From contig NZ_JOIU01000011.1 of NCBI RefSeq assembly GCF_000720135.1, forward strand, positions 1 to 64,000: a stretch of 64,000 nt of DNA, read 5' to 3'. The position numbers and the translations under genes are program-made. Below, piece by piece: positions 61,352-64,000 of the stretch. The first letter of the stretch is position 1. The number at the start of each line of letters is the position of its first letter. A model generated the notes under the pieces. The model was not told the origin of the DNA. It did no database searches and saw only the letters and a list, made by a program, of their open reading frames with translations. This stretch comes from Streptomyces sp. NRRL S-1022. GTDB taxonomy: Bacteria > Actinomycetota > Actinomycetes > Streptomycetales > Streptomycetaceae.

Positions 61352-63589
61352 TCAGCGATCGCCGGTGGGGGCCTGCAGGACGCCGGCGCTGTCCGGGCCG
61401 GCGGGGGCTAGCGGCGGTGCCTCGGCGGCGCCAAGGCTTTCCCGGGCCGCGGCGACGACCGCGTCCGCGGTGAGCCCGAACTGCTCGTACAGCACGGTGT
61501 AGGCAGCGCTGGCGCCGTAGTGGTCAAGGCCGACGATGCGGCCGGCGTCGCCGACGAAGTCCCGCCAGCCCATGGGCACACCAGCCTCGACGCTCACCCG
61601 AGCGCGCACCGCAGGCGGCAGCACCTGCTCGCGGTAGGCCCGGTCCTGGGCCGCGAACCACTCCCAGCACGGCAGTGACACGACCCTCGTCGGGATGCCG
61701 TCGGCCTCCAGCGTCTCCCGGGCGGCGACGGCGATCTGCACCTCGCTTCCGGTGCCCATCAGAATGACCTCAGGACTGCCGCTGGAGGCTTCGGCCAGCA
61801 CGTAGCCGCCCCGGGCGACGCCCTCGGCCGACGCGAACTGTGTGCGGTCGAAGACGGGCAGGTTCTGCCGGGACAGGGCGAGTCCGGCCGGGCGGTCGTT
61901 GTGCTCGAGGATGGTGCGCCAGGCCACAGCGGTCTCGTTGGCGTCGGCCGGGCGGACGAAGTCCAGGCCGGGCATGGCCCGCAGCGCCGCGTAGTGCTCG
62001 ATGGGCTGGTGGGTGGGGCCGTCCTCGCCCAGCCCGATGGAGTCGTGCGTCCACACGTAGGTGACCGGGAGCTGCATGAGCGCGGCCAGCCGCACCGCAC
62101 CGCGCATGTAGTCGGAGAAGGTGAGGAACGTGCCGCCGTACACGCGGGTCCCGCCGTGCAGCGCGATGCCGTTCATGATCGCGCCCATGGCGTGCTCGCG
62201 GACGCCGAAGTGCAGCGTGCGCCCGTACGGGCCGCCCGACCACATCTTGGACTGCCGGCTCTCGGGCAGGAACGAAGCCTCCCCCTTGACCGCGGTGTTG
62301 TTGCTCTCCGCCAGGTCGGCCGAACCACCCCACAGCTCCGGCAGGACCGGGTACAGGGCGGCGAGGACCTCGCCGGAAGCCTTCCGGGTCGCCACGCCCT
62401 TCGGATCGGCGTCCCAGACCGGCAGGTCGTCCGCCCAGCCCTGCGGCAGCCGACGGGTGGACAGCCGCTCAAGCAGCGCGGCACCGTCGGGGTTGCCGGC
62501 CCGCCACGCGTCGAAGCGCTGCTGCCACGTCGCGTGCGCCTGCGCGCCGCGCTCGGCGACCCGGCGGGCGTGCTGGAGCACCTCGGGGTCGACCTCGAAG
62601 GTCTTGTCGGGGTCGAAGCCGAGGATCTTCTTGGTCGCCCGGACCTCGTCCTCGCCCAGCGCGGATCCGTGGGCCGCGCCGGTGTTCTGCTTGTTCGGAG
62701 CGGGCCAGCCGATGATCGTGTGCAGCACGATCAGCGACGGGCGGCCGGTCTCGGCCCGGGCAGCGGCCAGCGCCCGGTCGACCGCGGCCAGGTCCTCGCC
62801 GTCGTCGACGTGCTGCACGTGCCAGCCGTAAGCCTCGTACCGCTTGCCGACGTCCTCGGTGAACGCGATGTCGGTGTCGTCCTCGATCGAGATCCGGTTG
62901 GCGTCGTAGACCAGGACCAGGTTGCCCAGCTCCTGAGTGCCGGCCAGCGATGACGCCTCGCCGCTGACGCCCTCCTCCAGGTCGCCGTCGGAGGCGAACG
63001 CCCAAATCGTGTGGTCGAAGACGCTCTCGCCCTCGGGGGCGTCGGGGTCCAGCAGACCGCGCTCGCGGCGGGCGGCCATCGCCATGCCGACGGCGTTGCC
63101 GACGCCCTGGCCGAGCGGGCCGGTCGTCGTCTCCACCCCCGGTGTGTGGTTGACCTCGGGATGGCCCGGGGTCGCAGAGCCCCAGGTGCGCAGCGCCTGA
63201 AGGTCGGCCAGGTCCAAGCCGTAGCCGGAGAGGAAGAGCTGGATGTACAAGGTGAGGCTCGAGTGCCCCATCGACAGCACGAAGCGGTCACGGCCGACCC
63301 AGTTCGGATCGCCCGGGTCGTGGCGCAGCCACTTCTGGAACAGCAGGTAGGCGGTGGGAGCCATGCTCATCGCGGTGCCGGGGTGGCCGTTGCCGGTCTT
63401 CTGTACGGCATCCATCGCCAGCACGCGCACGGTGTCGATCGCGCGGCGGTCGAGATTGCCCATCCCCTCGGGGAGGGTGGGGTGCGGCTGGAAGGGGTTG
63501 CCGGTGGGTACGTCGCTCGCGGCCTCGGCGGGAGCCTCAGGGCGGGTGCTCTTCGCCTCGGTGGCGGGGTCTGCCTCATTGGCGGTCAT
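61352..63589 (-). CDS. tkt: Transketolase
   Basis: 745 residues from ATG 63589, slightly long because of a 40-residue variable N-terminal extension. TGNGHPGTAMSMAP (H69) opens the catalytic domain, and DGDLEEGVSGEASSLAGTQE followed by VLVYDANRIS is the thiamine-diphosphate site. The middle domain has THDSIGLGEDGPTHQPIEHY, and the C-terminal domain VLMGTGSEVQIAVAARETL. It transfers two-carbon ketol units in the pentose phosphate pathway. The gap to the ankyrin gene (61006-61351) contains a possible short coding relic. A HAD phosphatase lies upstream in the same direction. Confidence 0.96.
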   Translation of the reverse strand: MTANEADPATEAKSTRPEAPAEAASDVPTGNPFQPHPTLPEGMGNLDRRAIDTVRVLAMDAVQKTGNGHPGTAMSMAPTAYLLFQKWLRHDPGDPNWVGRDRFVLSMGHSSLTLYIQLFLSGYGLDLADLQALRTWGSATPGHPEVNHTPGVETTTGPLGQGVGNAVGMAMAARRERGLLDPDAPEGESVFDHTIWAFASDGDLEEGVSGEASSLAGTQELGNLVLVYDANRISIEDDTDIAFTEDVGKRYEAYGWHVQHVDDGEDLAAVDRALAAARAETGRPSLIVLHTIIGWPAPNKQNTGAAHGSALGEDEVRATKKILGFDPDKTFEVDPEVLQHARRVAERGAQAHATWQQRFDAWRAGNPDGAALLERLSTRRLPQGWADDLPVWDADPKGVATRKASGEVLAALYPVLPELWGGSADLAESNNTAVKGEASFLPESRQSKMWSGGPYGRTLHFGVREHAMGAIMNGIALHGGTRVYGGTFLTFSDYMRGAVRLAALMQLPVTYVWTHDSIGLGEDGPTHQPIEHYAALRAMPGLDFVRPADANETAVAWRTILEHNDRPAGLALSRQNLPVFDRTQFASAEGVARGGYVLAEASSGSPEVILMGTGSEVQIAVAARETLEADGIPTRVVSLPCWEWFAAQDRAYREQVLPPAVRARVSVEAGVPMGWRDFVGDAGRIVGLDHYGASAAYTVLYEQFGLTADAVVAAARESLGAAEAPPLAPAGPDSAGVLQAPTGDR

Positions 63590-63687
63590 CGGTGGCGGTA
63601 CTCCCTTGGGGGTGGGACGGTAGATGCTTTTCACCGCGCGGCCGGTGTCGGGCACCGCAACCGGGCGGGCCCGGCGACGGTGGGGCG

Positions 63688-64000
63688 TCAGGCGAGTGGG
63701 GTGTCGTCCAGTGCCTTCGCGAGGTCGCCGGGGGTGTCATAGAGCGCGATGGCGCCGGCAAGCCGCGGGAACGGACGACGATCGCCGGCATCCCCGCTCT
63801 CTTGGCCGCCTCAACGTCCCACACCGAGTCGCCGGCCATCACCCTCGACGCGTCGGGCGGCGCACCCGACTTCTTCAGCGCCACCTGCAGCAGATCCGGC
63901 GCCGGCTTGGAGGACTCCACATCGGCGCTGGTGATCCGGTCGTCGACGATGTCACGGGCGTCCAGCATGTCCAGCATGTCCAAGAAGACCTCCACGTGAC
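63688..64000 (-). CDS. HAD-family phosphatase, C-terminal part (runs off the window)
   Basis: The minus strand enters from 64000 with ITSADVESSKPAPDLLQVAL and VMAGDSVWDVEAAKRAGMPA, the HAD motifs III (Lys in SSKPAP) and IV (GDSVWD). A one-base indel near 63760 separates this from GAIALYDTPGDLAKALDDTP and the stop at 63688. The N-terminal nucleophile motif lies outside the window. It is upstream of the transketolase gene on the same strand and may share its operon. Confidence 0.75.

Noticed and set aside
61901-62953. Plus-strand ORF of 350 residues inside the transketolase gene
   Set aside because: It is a shadow of a highly conserved enzyme gene on the other strand and has no recognisable domain.

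Overview
The window is high-GC DNA with Streptomyces-type coding: strong G/C at third codon positions, GTG starts, a WhiB-family protein, TTA-containing genes and many actinobacterial families. It reads like an accessory stretch of a Streptomyces (or close relative) chromosome arm, or a degraded integrated plasmid region. Intact operons alternate with truncated genes, single-base frameshifts and transposase debris from the IS5, IS630, IS21, IS701 and IS1182 families. No rRNA or tRNA gene and no CRISPR array was recognised.

Layout. 0-4 kb: an IS5-type element that may enclose a MarR regulator, then a LuxR-type two-component pair whose adjacent ABC-transporter ATPase gene is broken. 4-7.3 kb: a secreted peptidase-like lipoprotein, a small conserved protein and a STAS anti-sigma antagonist. 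7.4-12 kb: a graveyard holding pieces of a replication-relaxation protein, a WhiB tail, a STAND NTPase, UDP-sugar dehydrogenase, glycosyltransferase, TauD-like dioxygenase, YceI and GntR genes. 12.1-21 kb: the most interesting block. Two large co-directional STAND NTPases (P-loop-TPR, then DUF4062-NACHT-WD40) face a convergent gene with an apparent RyR-like C-terminus. 21.6-26.2 kb: a TetR-MFS-metallohydrolase-AtzG-like-amidase cluster with a repeated upstream motif. 26.2-32.9 kb: a mobile-element remnant with a truncated NUDIX gene, a lone CRISPR-repeat-like sequence, Cys-containing small proteins, WhiB, and a deletion copy of the 7.5-8.0 kb segment. 32.9-35.1 kb: a DUF1304-TetR operon under a striking double palindrome, and a beta-carbonic anhydrase.

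35.7-44.3 kb is comparatively intact: membrane protein, XRE-DUF2690 regulator, SH3 protein, and a tight operon of PAP2-lipid-kinase fusion, YihY/BrkB and PAP2. 44.5-48.7 kb holds a chimeric transposase relic, an XRE regulator, a membrane protein and DinB. 48.9-55.4 kb holds an NCS1-type permease, a selenium-binding-protein fragment, an internally inverted LuxR regulator, a LysR/NTF2-like divergent pair, a frameshifted histidine phosphatase and a secreted hydrolase. 55.6-60 kb holds a GNAT protein, a cadmium-transporter fragment fused to cas2e/cas1e ends (the remains of a type I-E CRISPR locus) and a lipoprotein. The right end carries an ankyrin-repeat protein, a full transketolase and a HAD phosphatase running off the edge.

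Frameshifts are frequent. Some are clearly decay, with truncations and fusions alongside. Isolated single-base indels in otherwise full-length genes (histidine phosphatase, HAD, the RyR-like gene, the MFS start) could instead be base-calling errors in this assembly.
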